From Euperipatoides rowelli (taxonomy: Eukaryota; Onychophora; Udeonychophora; Euonychophora; Peripatopsidae), in the NCBI GenBank assembly GCA_003024985.2, contig PXIH01S0007252.1: 17,840 nt of DNA; one strand, given 5' to 3'. The notes under the pieces were generated by a model. It saw only the letters and a program-made list of their open reading frames with translations. It was not told where the DNA came from and did not search any database. This document shows, in pieces, positions 1 through 9,180 of the stretch. A program made the position numbers and the translations under genes. Position 1 is the stretch's first letter. Every line of letters starts with the position of its first letter.

Positions 1-431
1 ACTCCATTTTAAACATCTTTAAATGCTTAAAATAAGGGTTAAATTTACATTGGGGAATTCAGATCCCTTTGCTGAATGTGATGGCATAAGCCTCCTTCCT
101 CACCTTTTTTAGCTTGAGCAATTTTTTTTTAATGTGAATAAATTAAATTTTATTAAAAAAATTAAAAATATTTTTTTTATTATTTATATGATAATAATTT
201 ATATTGACACTATTTAATTTTAGATACAGTAATTATTGTTAACCTAGTGATATTTAAAAAAATAAAAATAAATAAAATAGCACATTAAAAATATATATTA
301 CTAATCTAGCCAATACTTATGTAAAAATGAAAGTGTTATTTTATACTGTATATACTTTATCAAGTAAATAATAAAAATATTTAACTTTTTGAGAGCTCAA
401 CACTAGAAATTTTATACTGAGAGAAAATATT

Positions 432-516
432 TGCACCCACTCACAAATGACTGGGAACAAATTGTGACTTATGGGGAGCATTTGCTCCCATTGCTCCCAC
501 TCAAATTCGAACCCTG
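432..516 (-). mobile_element. hAT-like element terminus (3' remnant only)
   Basis: Read on the minus strand, the segment starts CAGGGTTCGAATTTGAG and continues into GGGAGCAATGGGAGCAAATG, which can fold back on CTCCCC. The CAGGG start followed by TTCGAA resembles the ends of non-autonomous hAT elements in invertebrates, which is established knowledge of the superfamily. The opposite end and a matching 8-bp duplication of the flank GTGTATGT (517-524) are not visible upstream. The element therefore either continues beyond position 1 or has lost its other end. The inner boundary given here is arbitrary. It lies only 11 bases from another element start at 528. Confidence 0.35.
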
Positions 517-527
517 GTGTATGTATA

Positions 528-564
528 CAGGGCCACTTTTATACTTTTGGAAGCCCTAGGTGCA
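528..564 (+). repeat. hAT terminal repeat (outer end of the 700-2625 element)
   Basis: CAGGGCCACTTTTATACTTT starts here, followed by a second GGAAGCCCTAGGTGCA block. CAGGGCC is a typical hAT terminus, and the position fits the 3' end of the minus-strand transposase relic that begins about 170 bases inward. The 8 bases before it, TATGTATA (520-527), are the expected target-site duplication. I found no matching GGCCCTG end or second TATGTATA upstream of the transposase start near 2630, so the other end is probably lost or mutated. Confidence 0.5.
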
Positions 565-699
565 TTATCATTATAAGGCCTCAAAAGAACAAGTCTATTT
601 CTGCTAATCAAATTCATTCACATTTTTTTAAAGTTTATTGCAAATAAAAGTCGACATTTCCTTAACTCATTTTAATAATTTAAAAAAATATAACCAGTT

Positions 700-2625
700 C
701 AAATGGGGGGCTTTGTTTTAGCAAAAATATCAATTATGTCATAATTAATCGAGTCCCATTACATCTGAATTAATGCAAAATGACACGTCACTTGTTTTAT
801 TTTGGTTCAAGTTGTTTCTTAAATAATTTTTTATTCATTTCAACACTAAAAATGATCGTTCAGCACTTGCATTTTAAATAGTCATCATCAAAAATATTTT
901 TAAAATTGTTTCCACACGTTTGATAAAGTAGATCTTAAAACATCGTTTATAAATTTGTACATGTTTTTAATTGAAGAATTATTGTCTTCCTTTATCATTA
1001 ATATATTAACTTCAATGTTCAATTTTACCGAGTCAATATCAGTCCCAATAAGTTTGAAAAATGTGTACTAACTTGTCTTGATCTACAGTGTAGCCTATAT
1101 CTTTCTTCAAAAAATGTCAAACGTATACGTCTAAATAGATTTTGCTCGTTCATTAATTTATATAATCGGCGTATCACAAATGACATTATATGTATTAACA
1201 ATGAATCTTTCACATGTAATACAATGATGTCATTGTTAGATTGTGAAACTTCATCACACATTTTTTTCACTCTTTGCTTCTCATCTTTAAATTTTGCTCT
1301 TCTGTTAATAAAGTATTTCTTATACCTAATATAAAACCCACTAAAGACTGTAACAAATTACCGTATTAACTAAACAAATCTATATTCAGATCGTGTAGAA
1401 ATTTACTAGTAGCTTAATATTCATTGTAAAATTTTATCCCACACAACTTTTAAAATTGCAGTTTATAAATTGTCAAAATGTTCAGCCAATGATGTAATTT
1501 AGTTATAGGTTTTTCATGAGAAGAAATGGATAATTCAAGTAATGCCTCTTTAATTTCTTTATATCCACAATATTTCTAAACCAATATAGCATCAGAATGG
1601 CAGAACACCTCATTTCACCTAGTCTTTTAACTGTTATTTTTTTCTAACTGTTTAACAGGATTATACCCCATCTTCTTGTTGAAGATGAAAGATATTATAT
1701 ACATTTTGAATAAAATAAAAATATTGACTGCTGATGGACAAGATTCCATGCCATTAAATTTAAGAAATGATTAGAGCATTGTATATAATGGGCAGAGGAA
1801 CTATATTTTTGAGCCTAGCTTGTAAACCTGTATAGACACCTTTCATATTAGTAGCGTTATCATGGCTTTGCCCTATGAATATTTTTATATCCAAGTAATT
1901 CTTATATATTTTTAATCTACCTCTTCTAAATATAAGGAATTATGTTGTATAATACTAATAAACCCGATAAATGTTTCTCTAATGACATAATTTACAGTAA
2001 CATACCTAAATATAATACTAGTTGGTCATTATGGGCAATGTCGGGCGTTGAATCCAGTATTTTTGCAAAATAAGCATCTTCCTTAATTTCTGATATTAAT
2101 ATTTCACTTGTTTTATTAGATATTAAAACACTATGAATTCATCACAAGTATGGTAAGAACGATATTTGATTTGCCAGAACCACAGTTGGTGTACATTTTA
2201 ATGGGATGTTGAATTTTTTCATTAATACTAATTGGCCACACTGCTACAGTATATCGGTAGGATGAGATAGCTTGCTTACTAGTAGGTTTAGACTCCGATT
2301 GAAATTTTTCTTCAAAAACCCTCTTGATTTGTTTCATTTATTTATTTCTCTCCTATGTTTTCTACATTATTTTGATGTTCTTCATTTTCACTTTTGTCTC
2401 CTCCTGATACTGATACCAATGTTTTGCTTTCATCCCGAGAAGTTTGAGGTACAACTTCAGTCTTTGAAATTTTTCACTTCCTTCATTTTTAGAACAATGA
2501 AAGAAAGACAAAATCATTCCCTTTTGGATATTGAGATGTTTTTCCTTTTTTCTGAGTTGTTTTCTTTTACTGGCTCCAGATTTATACTTTCTTGTTATAA
2601 AATAAATATTTATTAAATCCAAAAT
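700..2625 (-). pseudogene. decayed hAT transposase, ZMYM1-like/TTF-type family
   Basis: The minus strand carries the ordered landmarks of ZMYM1-like hAT transposases, broken by stops and frameshifts. From the N-terminus they are: a basic block KYKSGASKRKQLRKKEK with GMILSFF (about 2500-2590); VAVWPISINEKI, matching the DPALWPISINEKI-type block (about 2215-2255); KTSEI with AKILDSTPDIAHNDQL (about 2020-2110), which holds the first catalytic Asp; GQSHDNATNMKGVYTGLQAR (about 1815-1875), which holds the second catalytic block; ESCPSAVNIFILFKM (about 1705-1750); GEMRC (about 1610); and the C-terminal dimerisation block AERSFLVLK, then IKNYLRN (about 800-864), ending near INYDIIDIFAKTK (about 712-752). 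Only about 90 bases separate the WPISINEKI block from KTSEI, where the family normally has about 200 residues including the TTF zinc finger, so that section is deleted. The normal role is cut-and-paste transposition with 8-bp target duplications. This copy cannot encode an active enzyme. Confidence 0.88.
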
Positions 2626-2933
2626 AAACATATAAATAAATAAAATAAATAATTACATTAAAAGCTAAAAAATATAAAAAAATAGGAACGGTAGTATCGG
2701 TTTGTAGAAACTAGTAACGGTAAATTCGTACATATTTGTAAATGATGAAATAAAATGTTTGATTCCATTAAAAAAAGGAATAATAAATTCATTGAAATAT
2801 AGAGTATATTCTTACCAACTACATTAACCAAACAATTAGGTATATAAACTTGTATACTAATTTACAAATACTAGCCAAATAATGGTAACTAAACTATCAG
2901 TTGTCACATGTGAATTAACCTTACTTAGATTAG

Positions 2934-3365
2934 GTGGTGTGCAAAATAAGAGATGCAAGACAAATTGTATTAGATTGGGTATTAGATTGGGTGTGCAAAA
3001 TAAAATGGTGGCAAAACAAATTACCTATAGTTGAGTGCAAAATAAATGAAGTGGCAACACAAATTGTATTACAATTGAGTGTTTACCAAATAAAGGTTGT
3101 GGCAACACAAAATGTATTAAATTGGGTGTGCAAAATAGATGGCAACACAAAATGCATTAGATCTGGTGTGCAAAATAAAAGAGGTGGCAACACAAATTGT
3201 ATTAAATTGGATGTTCAAAATAAAAGGGTGGAAACACAAATTGCATCAGATTGAGTGCAAAATAAGAGATGGCATCACATTGTATCAGAGAGGATATCAA
3301 AATTAAGTAGGTGGCAACACAAATTTTATCTGATTAAGTGTGCAAAATAAAAGTAGAGTGGCAAT
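2934..3365. repeat. minisatellite, about 10 units of ~40-48 bp
   Basis: Degenerate tandem units share the two blocks TGTGCAAAATAAAAG and GGCAACACAAATTGTATTA, separated by ATTGGG-like spacers. Units begin near 2935, 2989, 3034, 3078, 3124, 3166, 3208, 3253, 3290 and 3336. Period varies between about 37 and 48 bases because of small indels. One plus-strand frame stays open from 2934 to 3254 and encodes repeats of VCKIK and NTNCI. It is open only because the unit lacks stops in that frame, and it breaks in later units. I see no terminal repeats around the array and do not regard it as a gene. Confidence 0.9.
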
Positions 3366-3746
3366 ATTTAACTTATAATCCCAATATTAATCTGTCACTT
3401 ATGTCGGATTCTATTATTCCTATTAATTTTAATGAGATTGCTCTGAATAGCTCATTTTTCAGCATGAGTCATTCATTTAAGCATGCACATATGAGCTCTT
3501 ATTTACAAGGTTGGATTTGGGCTACATATTTTAATTGTATGTAATTAATCCTAGGTTAATGTATGTTTTTATTATTTTTAAGCCAGATTAATGGTGATAT
3601 AATAAAATTTATGTAAATTTAGAATTATCAATTACAGTATGTAATAAATATTGAATTTTTGATAATGGTGGGATGAACTATCAGCTCTTTTATTATGAGT
3701 CATTCAAAGTCATGAGTTGCTTAAATGAACTAGTTCATTCATTAAT
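3366..3746. other. unassigned AT-rich spacer
   Basis: AT-rich sequence between the minisatellite and the next MITE. It contains an ATGAGTCATTCATTTAAGCA-type word at 3464, partly repeated near 3696 (ATGAGTCATTCAAAG) and followed by TTCATTCATTAATG. The open frame at 3338-3544 begins in the last minisatellite unit and shows no recognisable protein features. I see no other feature. Confidence 0.5.
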
Positions 3747-3754
3747 GTCTCAAC

Positions 3755-4105
3755 CAGGGACAGACTAGGTGGGGTGGTCCACCTCGGTACAACTACAGGG
3801 GGAGGTGCCAATTTATTTTTTTAAATAAATTGGCAACAAATTTGTAATGTGAGAGAGGGGCAGGGGCAAGATTAATGGGCTGTGACTTAAGGGGTCTCTA
3901 AAGAGGCAACGTCCATACAACTAAAATATAAAAAGCTTATCAAAATATTCACAACTAACTAATTTGTCCTATCTGCCATTAAAACAACCATAGAAAAAAA
4001 AAGCTTATCAAAATATTTACAACAAAAATAAAAACAAGTCGCCCAGGGAAGGGGTGACAAGAGTAAGTTACGCCCCGGGTACCACAACATCATAGTACGC
4101 CACTA
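3755..4105. mobile_element. non-autonomous hAT-type MITE (351 bp)
   Basis: The left end CAGGGACAGACTAGG and the inverted right end TAGTGGCGTACTATG match at about 10 of 15 positions as imperfect terminal inverted repeats. The flanks GTCTCAAC (3747-3754) and GGCCCAAC (4106-4113) agree at 6 of 8 bases, as an aged 8-bp target-site duplication typical of hAT elements. The interior has no coding capacity. It holds two copies of AAAGCTTATCAAAATATT (about 3932-3949 and 4000-4017), each followed by ACAAC. The same motif occurs in the MITEs at 8764 and 12553. A G-rich segment near the left end and a C/G-rich segment near the right end are also shared with those elements. Superfamily assignment rests on the ends and the duplication length. 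Confidence 0.7.
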
Positions 4106-4113
4106 GGCCCAAC

Positions 4114-4455
4114 GTTAGCTATCACCCCTTACATTTTACCAAATACCATGCATGTTTTAGTCAGACTGTTAAAATTTGCCATAGCTGAAATAAATTATTT
4201 TATAGGCTTAATTTTAAGTGCTGAATAAAGTTAATATTTAAAAACTTGTTTTTACTTATTTTATTTGTAATGAATCCAAGTACTTTGAAACTCCTCTGTC
4301 CTCTCTCCCTCCCTCCTCATGCTAATTTGAACATTTTAAAATAGCGGCCATTTTAATAAATTCACCAGAAAGCAGCCATTGTAATGACTCCAAATGTTGT
4401 TTTAGTAATAATTCATTATTCTAAGTGCATCATTTATCATCACATCCAGAGCAAA
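4114..4455. other. unassigned AT-rich spacer
   Basis: No gene or element boundary is recognised. There is a short CT-rich tract (CTCCTCTGTCCTCTCTCCCT, 4292-4311). An imperfect repeat of a GCGGCCATTTTAATAA / GCAGCCATTGTAATGA word occurs near 4344 and 4372. Confidence 0.5.
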
Positions 4456-4456
4456 A

Positions 4457-4620
4457 AAATATATATATATTTCGCATTTTATTAATCTTTTGATTTGTAA
4501 AAGATTTATGAAAGTATTTTGATCAATAATTAATTTACACAATTTTTTTTATTTTTAATGCGAGTTTTGAACTCGTAATACCAATATTGCTAATAATTCT
4601 CTGCTTTGCCATCATTTCTT
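4457..4620 (-). mobile_element. possible tRNA-derived SINE
   Basis: On the minus strand TGGCAAAGCAG (4601-4611) matches the pol III A box TRGCNNAGYGG with one mismatch. GTTCAAAAC (4564-4572) fits the B box GWTCRANNC fully. The boxes are 28 bases apart, which is tRNA-like. The B box lies in a T-arm-like stem, CGAG/CTCG around TTCAAAA. A tRNA acceptor stem does not pair, so this is not a functional tRNA gene. An AT-rich body follows, ending in a (TA)n and poly-T run (about 4457-4473) that could be the tail. The outer limits are estimates and I found no second copy in the window. Confidence 0.4.
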
Positions 4621-4768
4621 ATACAGAAATAGAAATAATGAATCGATCAATCTAATTGAACAGTTTTATATAATTATGTAATGCAGCCGTTTAACCAATT
4701 GATTATTAAGGAAACAAATGGAATATTTTTAGTTCTGAAATATTTTCTTTTCCCAGTTATTTTTAAAC

Positions 4769-4787
4769 CAAAAAAAAAAAAAAAAAC
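4769..4787. repeat. poly-A tract
   Basis: An uninterrupted A run of about 18 bases stands between CC dinucleotides. It could be a retroposon tail, but I see no element body beside it. Confidence 0.8.
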
Positions 4788-4983
4788 CTTTAATAATTGG
4801 AATTTTTTTTTAACTACAGTAGATTACAATTAAATAAAATTCTGTGATAACCGAATATATACACCGTGTACTGTAATTTTCTTTATCAAAGATGTGTGGA
4901 CTTTTTTCTGATGCATGGGCCTTTGAAAGAGATCTGGTGGGGTGGGGATATATTTTAACAACCTTTTTTACAGAAATACAGTG

Positions 4984-5001
4984 TATATATATATATATAT
5001 T
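4984..5001. repeat. (TA)n microsatellite
   Basis: A run of TA dinucleotides of about 17 bases. Slippage-prone simple repeat. Confidence 0.9.
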
Positions 5002-5002
5002 T

Positions 5003-6020
5003 CAACGAATTCACTTAGGCTACCACAAATCAACCCAGTAACATTGGTCGTATGAATGAAGAACATGTAAAACTGTAAAGAACTTGTATACCCAGAACAA
5101 AAGAAACAGACCAGGCAGGCAAAAACTTGCTTATAATTCATTACAGTTTCATATATTACAAAAAAACAGCTACAACTTGTGTAATAAACAATATTATACA
5201 AAATGGTTAAATGCAACTTAACTCATGGATATTTCAATAATGTACTGATCGATATTAAGCATTATCACATACATTTGATATTGACTAAAATAGTAAAATA
5301 TGCTACTCTACGTATGACAGGAAGTGAAAATGAAAATATGGTAACTATTAAGCTTAAGGATAACCTCCAGCTGTGTTTTTCAACAAGAAGTTGCTACGAA
5401 TTTCCGATAGTTGGTATTGTGTGTCCTTGACGGGCGACCAAACCTCTTAGTAAGTATGACAAATAATAAACTGTGATAATGCATGACGGTGAGCTTGGGA
5501 GGTCGGTTAACAACCCAACATGTTATTGCACTGTTTATATAGCTAACGTGTGAAGCCAGATAACCGGAAGTGATGTGACTTTGATGTTTACAACATAATT
5601 ATCATACCAAAATAAATACAGGCATGCTTATTGCTTAGCTGATCGTATTGATCAGCATAAAATGAAATAAATCAATGACTATAAACGTAAGAACACATAA
5701 TTTTATACTAGGCAGGTATTATTTGTTCTAACCTAGGTAAATAAGAAGAAATTTAATTTTGAAACCTAAAAATATTAAAATCTGATGTGCAGCAGCACAT
5801 GATTTTCTCCTACATATTGTAATTGGTCTAACAAGTAGGCCTATTTATAAATTACATATATCTGAACAATATATTGTCAACATATGTTTCAAACAAAAAC
5901 TGTATAAAAGGTTATCTAAAACTTTGAAAAGAACAAACAGCTACATTGTTAATAATGATCATATATTGTGTTTTACTTTTAGTTTTAATGTCATGTATTT
6001 ACTGTATATGTGTGTGTCAC
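5003..6020. other. unassigned AT-rich stretch with small hairpins
   Basis: No recognisable gene. Open frames at 4968-5216 (minus) and 5203-5430 (plus) show no domain, signal peptide or family likeness. A hairpin GCTGATC-GTATT-GATCAGC occupies 5638-5656. A second one, ATGTGC-AGCA-GCACAT, lies near 5785. The word GTAGGCCTAT at about 5837 is of a kind I associate with echinoderm-like genomes. That is a weak taxonomic hint only. Confidence 0.45.
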
Positions 6021-6023
6021 ATT

Positions 6024-6044
6024 ATGCCGTGTGTCCCATTTTCT
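6024..6044 (+). repeat. degenerate mariner-type terminal repeat
   Basis: ATGCCGTGTGTCCCATTTT resembles the common mariner-type end TACAGGGTGTCCCAAAA, with mismatches. It lies about 100 bases outside the stop codon of the minus-strand mariner-type relic, as a 3' terminal repeat would. I could not find the partner repeat beyond 6520. Confidence 0.35.
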
Positions 6045-6144
6045 GTATATGATAACGATTTAACATAAATCATGAAGCAAAATGTGTATTCACAAATCGT
6101 TTGTTGCTGTTTATTGATCAATTAAGCATGTTTTTAATATGTCA

Positions 6145-6486
6145 TTAATAGGTCTCTACATGTGACTCTTTTGTTACACTTACCACATCAAGGTGAAACT
6201 CAATTTCATGCCATGTGTTGGACAGTATATCCTTTATTATGTTACCTATGGTGTCTGTGTGGTAAACATAACCCCACCAAAAAAATAAAGTAGGGTTATG
6301 TTGAATGACGACCTTGACCTTTAGCCTGCAGCAACCTTCCAGTCTCCTTAAACGTCTTCAGCCATGCATGGATTGTAGATACACTTAGTGGTTCTTTCAC
6401 TTACGCTGTTCAATATTAGACAGTTAACGGAGATTTTGTTTTTTGGACATCCACAGCACACATTGTGATTTTTCTTGTATGGACAT
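6145..6486 (-). pseudogene. internally deleted mariner-type transposase (DUF4817-like HTH)
   Basis: On the minus strand an ATG at 6486-6484 opens MSIQEKSQCVLWMSK. After a frameshift the frame continues with TKSPLTV, VKEPLSVSTIHAWLK and TFKETGRLLQAKGQGRH (to about 6300). This is the N-terminal helix-turn-helix arrangement (CVLWM..TKSPVTVQ..F..W...F.ETG) of invertebrate mariner-type transposases carrying a DUF4817-like domain. A second block follows directly, VYHTDTIGNIIKDI, then LSNTWHEIEFHLDVV and TKESHVETY with a stop at 6147-6145. It matches the C-terminal end of the same family. The roughly 200 residues between, which normally hold the DDE/D catalytic core, are missing. The two blocks are joined at a 13-14 bp inverted repeat (6265-6302). 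The enzyme's normal role is cut-and-paste transposition at TA sites. This copy is dead. Confidence 0.85.
6265..6302. repeat. hairpin at the deletion junction of the mariner-type relic
   Basis: AACATAACCCCACC (6265-6278) and GTAGGGTTATGTT (6290-6302) pair over 13 bases with one mismatch, around an A-rich loop. The hairpin sits exactly where the N-terminal and C-terminal transposase pieces meet. Confidence 0.8.
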
Positions 6487-7388
6487 TATTTGCATTTAAA
6501 ATGCTCTGTGGTGCCATCTATTGAACAAAAAAAATATATTTGAGTTAACCAACGAGTTCAAATACAAATAAAGAGTAAAATTGAATGATCCAATGTTATT
6601 ATTCTAAGGGATATTTTATTTTGACCATTTTGTACTGGATTTCTAATGCAGTCTGCTAGATCAAATTTCCGAGATCTTTATGACTTTATTTCGCTAGTAA
6701 TTATGGGAAATTAAAAGCGAAGGCGCCCTCATCCTGACACCAGGAGTCACCTTAGATTATTTGAAATTGGCATAATAAAGTGAATTTATCTTAATAATTT
6801 GATTGAATATGAAGAAATGATGAATTAAACATGACTTTTACGATAAAAAATAAGCCAATTTCGCTTTTATTACAATTTGCGCTTTAAGATAAAAGACTAA
6901 ACCAAACTTTATAAGTTATCATTATATATTTATTTATTGTATGATTGGAGTTTGAATTCAATTCACGATTGAATAAAATAATAGTTTCTAGCTATTATTC
7001 TAAAGGGCCTATAAGGGAAACATTAAGCTTACCAGAGCCATGTTACTATTTTTGGAGCTCTGGATACAGACGAGTTCAGATCTAGATTGTCACAATTAGG
7101 CTGTGATGCATAGGATATTGGAAACATTTGTTTAGTTTTAGACAAGCATGAGAGAAGTATGGCCTGGAATGGAGGTTATTCAGAAATTTAGTTTATAAGG
7201 GGGGGGGGGGGAGGAGGAAGAAGTGACCTATTCCTCTTCCATTGGTCAGTTCTAAGAATAATATATTGTTTCATAATGATGGTTTAGGGCGGAACTTGTA
7301 ATATTGCCACTTGGAGTACAAAATTGAGAATAATTTGCATCGCCTAGAGCCAGATAAATATGTAACACAGAGACCTGGGTCTAAAAGG

Positions 7389-7421
7389 ATTATTTAATGT
7401 GTTGTATTATTTAATGTGTTG
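7389..7421. repeat. two-copy tandem duplication, 17-bp unit
   Basis: ATTATTTAATGTGTTG occurs at 7389-7404 and again at 7406-7421, separated by one T. The copies are identical, so the duplication is recent or conserved. Confidence 0.85.
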
Positions 7422-7857
7422 GACAATAAATATTCAAGCTTCATTGTTTGAAGTTGCATTTTAATGATACTAATTTAACAATACAATTAAATAAAAACAT
7501 TATTATAAAGCATCTTTGCTACCACTAGAATTATTATATTTTTCTGAACTGCTAATAGAAAAAGAGAGTGCAGAAAGCGATAGGCCACATAAAAGATGAA
7601 TTAATTTATGAATTACATTTATTTGCTACTGAAACGGAATAAGTCACAGATCACACATTTGGCTTCATGTTCAATTCTGCCATTTGAAAAACAAGCAAAT
7701 TTGCTTTTCTGATCCTCATTAAATTTTGATTATCTTTTTGACATTTCAAAAAAAAAAATATTAAAACAAGGAAAAATATTTCAACAAGCTGTCAACTTTG
7801 AAAATTGAGGGCGCACAGCACATGTTTCTGTGACATAAATAGGCTCAAATCAACAAA

Positions 7858-7880
7858 TTAGAAAGGATAATCCTTTCTAA
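7858..7880. repeat. perfect 10-bp inverted repeat
   Basis: TTAGAAAGGA and TCCTTTCTAA flank a 3-base TAA centre. No coding context or adjacent T run on either side supports a defined role. Confidence 0.8.
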
Positions 7881-8088
7881 CTTGTGAGCTCAAATATCTG
7901 ATTTTTTTTAACCCAATTATTAATATTATTAGTGTAAAGCAATTATTTCCATAATAAAATAAATAAATGAAATAAATCTAAAACAGTACTTGTTATAAAA
8001 TAATCCATACACTTATTTCTTGTCTTCAAAAGAGGACATGTCTGTGTTTTCCTGGACGAATAGTTACCCTAATCATGTGACCCTTTTA

Positions 8089-8459
8089 TTAAAATGCATT
8101 ATCAATGATATTTTCAAGTTTGATATTTAATTTTATTTTGTCAAAAAAAAATGTTTAATTCATCAAATTTACTTTCATTTAGAAATGTGTTAAAATCTAA
8201 GTTTTATACAATGTTAGAAAAGATTTATTACATCATCTTTTACACAAATCAAAGCAAACACCAGCTGTTTGCTTTGATTTCTATTTAAGATGATGTCATA
8301 GATGATGTCATTAGCCTTTTTTAACATTGTTTATATAAAACTTAGATTTTCACACATTTTTAAATGAAATAAGAAAATTTGATGAATTAAACATACATTT
8401 TTTTGGCAAAATCAAACTAAATTAACAAAATTGAAAACAGCATTGATAATACACTTTAA
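8089..8459. mobile_element. foldback palindrome / long-TIR MITE (371 bp)
   Basis: Almost the whole segment is one imperfect palindrome. The left arm begins TTAAAATGCATTATCAATG, and the inverted right arm begins TTAAAGTGTATTATCAATG (17 of 19 match). Homology continues inward through TGTTTAATTCATCAAATTT, AAATGTG, AAAATCTAAGTTTTATA and CAATGTTA. The centre is a perfect 15-bp stem, AAATCAAAGCAAACA, at 8246-8260 and inverted at 8266-8280, with a 5-base loop. The right arm has an extra copy of a GATGATGTCAT word (about 8288-8312). There is no coding capacity. The structure fits a foldback element or a MITE that is nearly all TIR. I could not identify a clear target-site duplication, so the superfamily is open. 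Confidence 0.8.
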
Positions 8460-8763
8460 CTTATCGTCTACAATTGAAATTAATTATTGCTAACATATTT
8501 TATGTGACATTTTTGGACCACTGCAACCAATTATTTAAAATCAATTTCTTTATTAAAACAAATTTTAATTAATCTGAATGCCCTTGGTAATTTAAATCGG
8601 TTAATTCAAATTTCTAGTAAAAATCTTCTTTTTTTTTTAAATAATAAAATCTATTTTAAATATCAACAAGATTAGTAATCCAAAAGGTTTTTTTAAATAT
8701 TAAAATGGAAAAAAAAAAAAAAAAAAGCATATTTTTTCCCCCCAATAGAAGTTGATTTAATCA

Positions 8764-9172
8764 AAGAGCCGGATTTACAGGAAGGGGAGGAGAGGGGCAA
8801 TCACCCCTGGTGTCACATGTGTGGGGCAGCAAAATGGACCTTACAGTTAAAAAATATACACTGTATTAAGTTTTTGATATGAGGAAATAAACACATGTGA
8901 TCAAGGGCACTCAACCAAAAATTTAGGTATTTAATATAAAGTCATCCATTTTTAATATGAGTTTAAAGTAATGATTAATGGTCATCAAAACGTATATACA
9001 ACTAACTAAAAAAAAAAAGGCTTATCAAAATATTTGCAATAAATTTTTTCGTCCTTTTTGTAATCGAAACGTTCACATAACCAAAAAAAAAAAAAGCTTA
9101 GAACAATATTTAGGGGTGGCAGAAGCTAACTTTGCCCCCTCCCCCAAATAAAAATACCTAGATCCACCACTG
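8764..9172. mobile_element. non-autonomous hAT MITE with exact 8-bp TSD (409 bp)
   Basis: TTTAATCA is present immediately left (8756-8763) and immediately right (9173-9180) as an exact 8-bp target-site duplication, as hAT transposases make. The left end AAGAGCCGGATTTACAGG and the inverted right end CAGTGGTGGATCTAGG are imperfect terminal repeats sharing the GGAT-T-A core. The interior is non-coding. It has a GGGGAGGAGAGGGGCAATCACCCC block near the left end, CTTATCAAAATATTTGC (about 9021-9037), and a variant AAGCTTAGAACAATATTT (9095-9112), each preceded by an A tract. These blocks link it to the elements at 3755 and 12553. Confidence 0.85.
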
Positions 9173-9180
9173 TTTAATCA

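Larger units (their letters stand above)
6530..8085. other. unassigned AT-rich stretch with small repeats
   Basis: No gene recognised. Visible items are a G run with polypurine tract (7200-7222), a tandem duplication of the 17-bp unit ATTATTTAATGTGTTGT (7389-7421), and a perfect hairpin TTAGAAAGGA-TAA-TCCTTTCTAA (7858-7880). A GGCGCCCTCATCCTGACACC segment near 6722 is unusually GC-rich for the window. No element boundaries could be set. Confidence 0.5.

Noticed and set aside
496-516. TTCGAA word resembling a tRNA T-loop on the minus strand
   Set aside because: The flanking bases do not pair into a T stem and no A box lies at the right distance. It fits a transposon end better.
2272-2616. 114-codon plus-strand open frame
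   Set aside because: It is antisense to the N-terminal part of the hAT transposase relic, which gives a much better protein match on the minus strand. The plus translation is a low-complexity F/L/S string.
2934-3254. 106-codon plus frame
   Set aside because: It is produced by the minisatellite and breaks in later units.
2934-3365. Possible CRISPR-like array
   Set aside because: Units are degenerate and directly abutting with no unique spacers of constant length. The genome is clearly eukaryotic.
5203-5430. 75-codon plus frame
   Set aside because: No domain, signal peptide, membrane segment or family likeness. The length is not unusual for chance in this much sequence.
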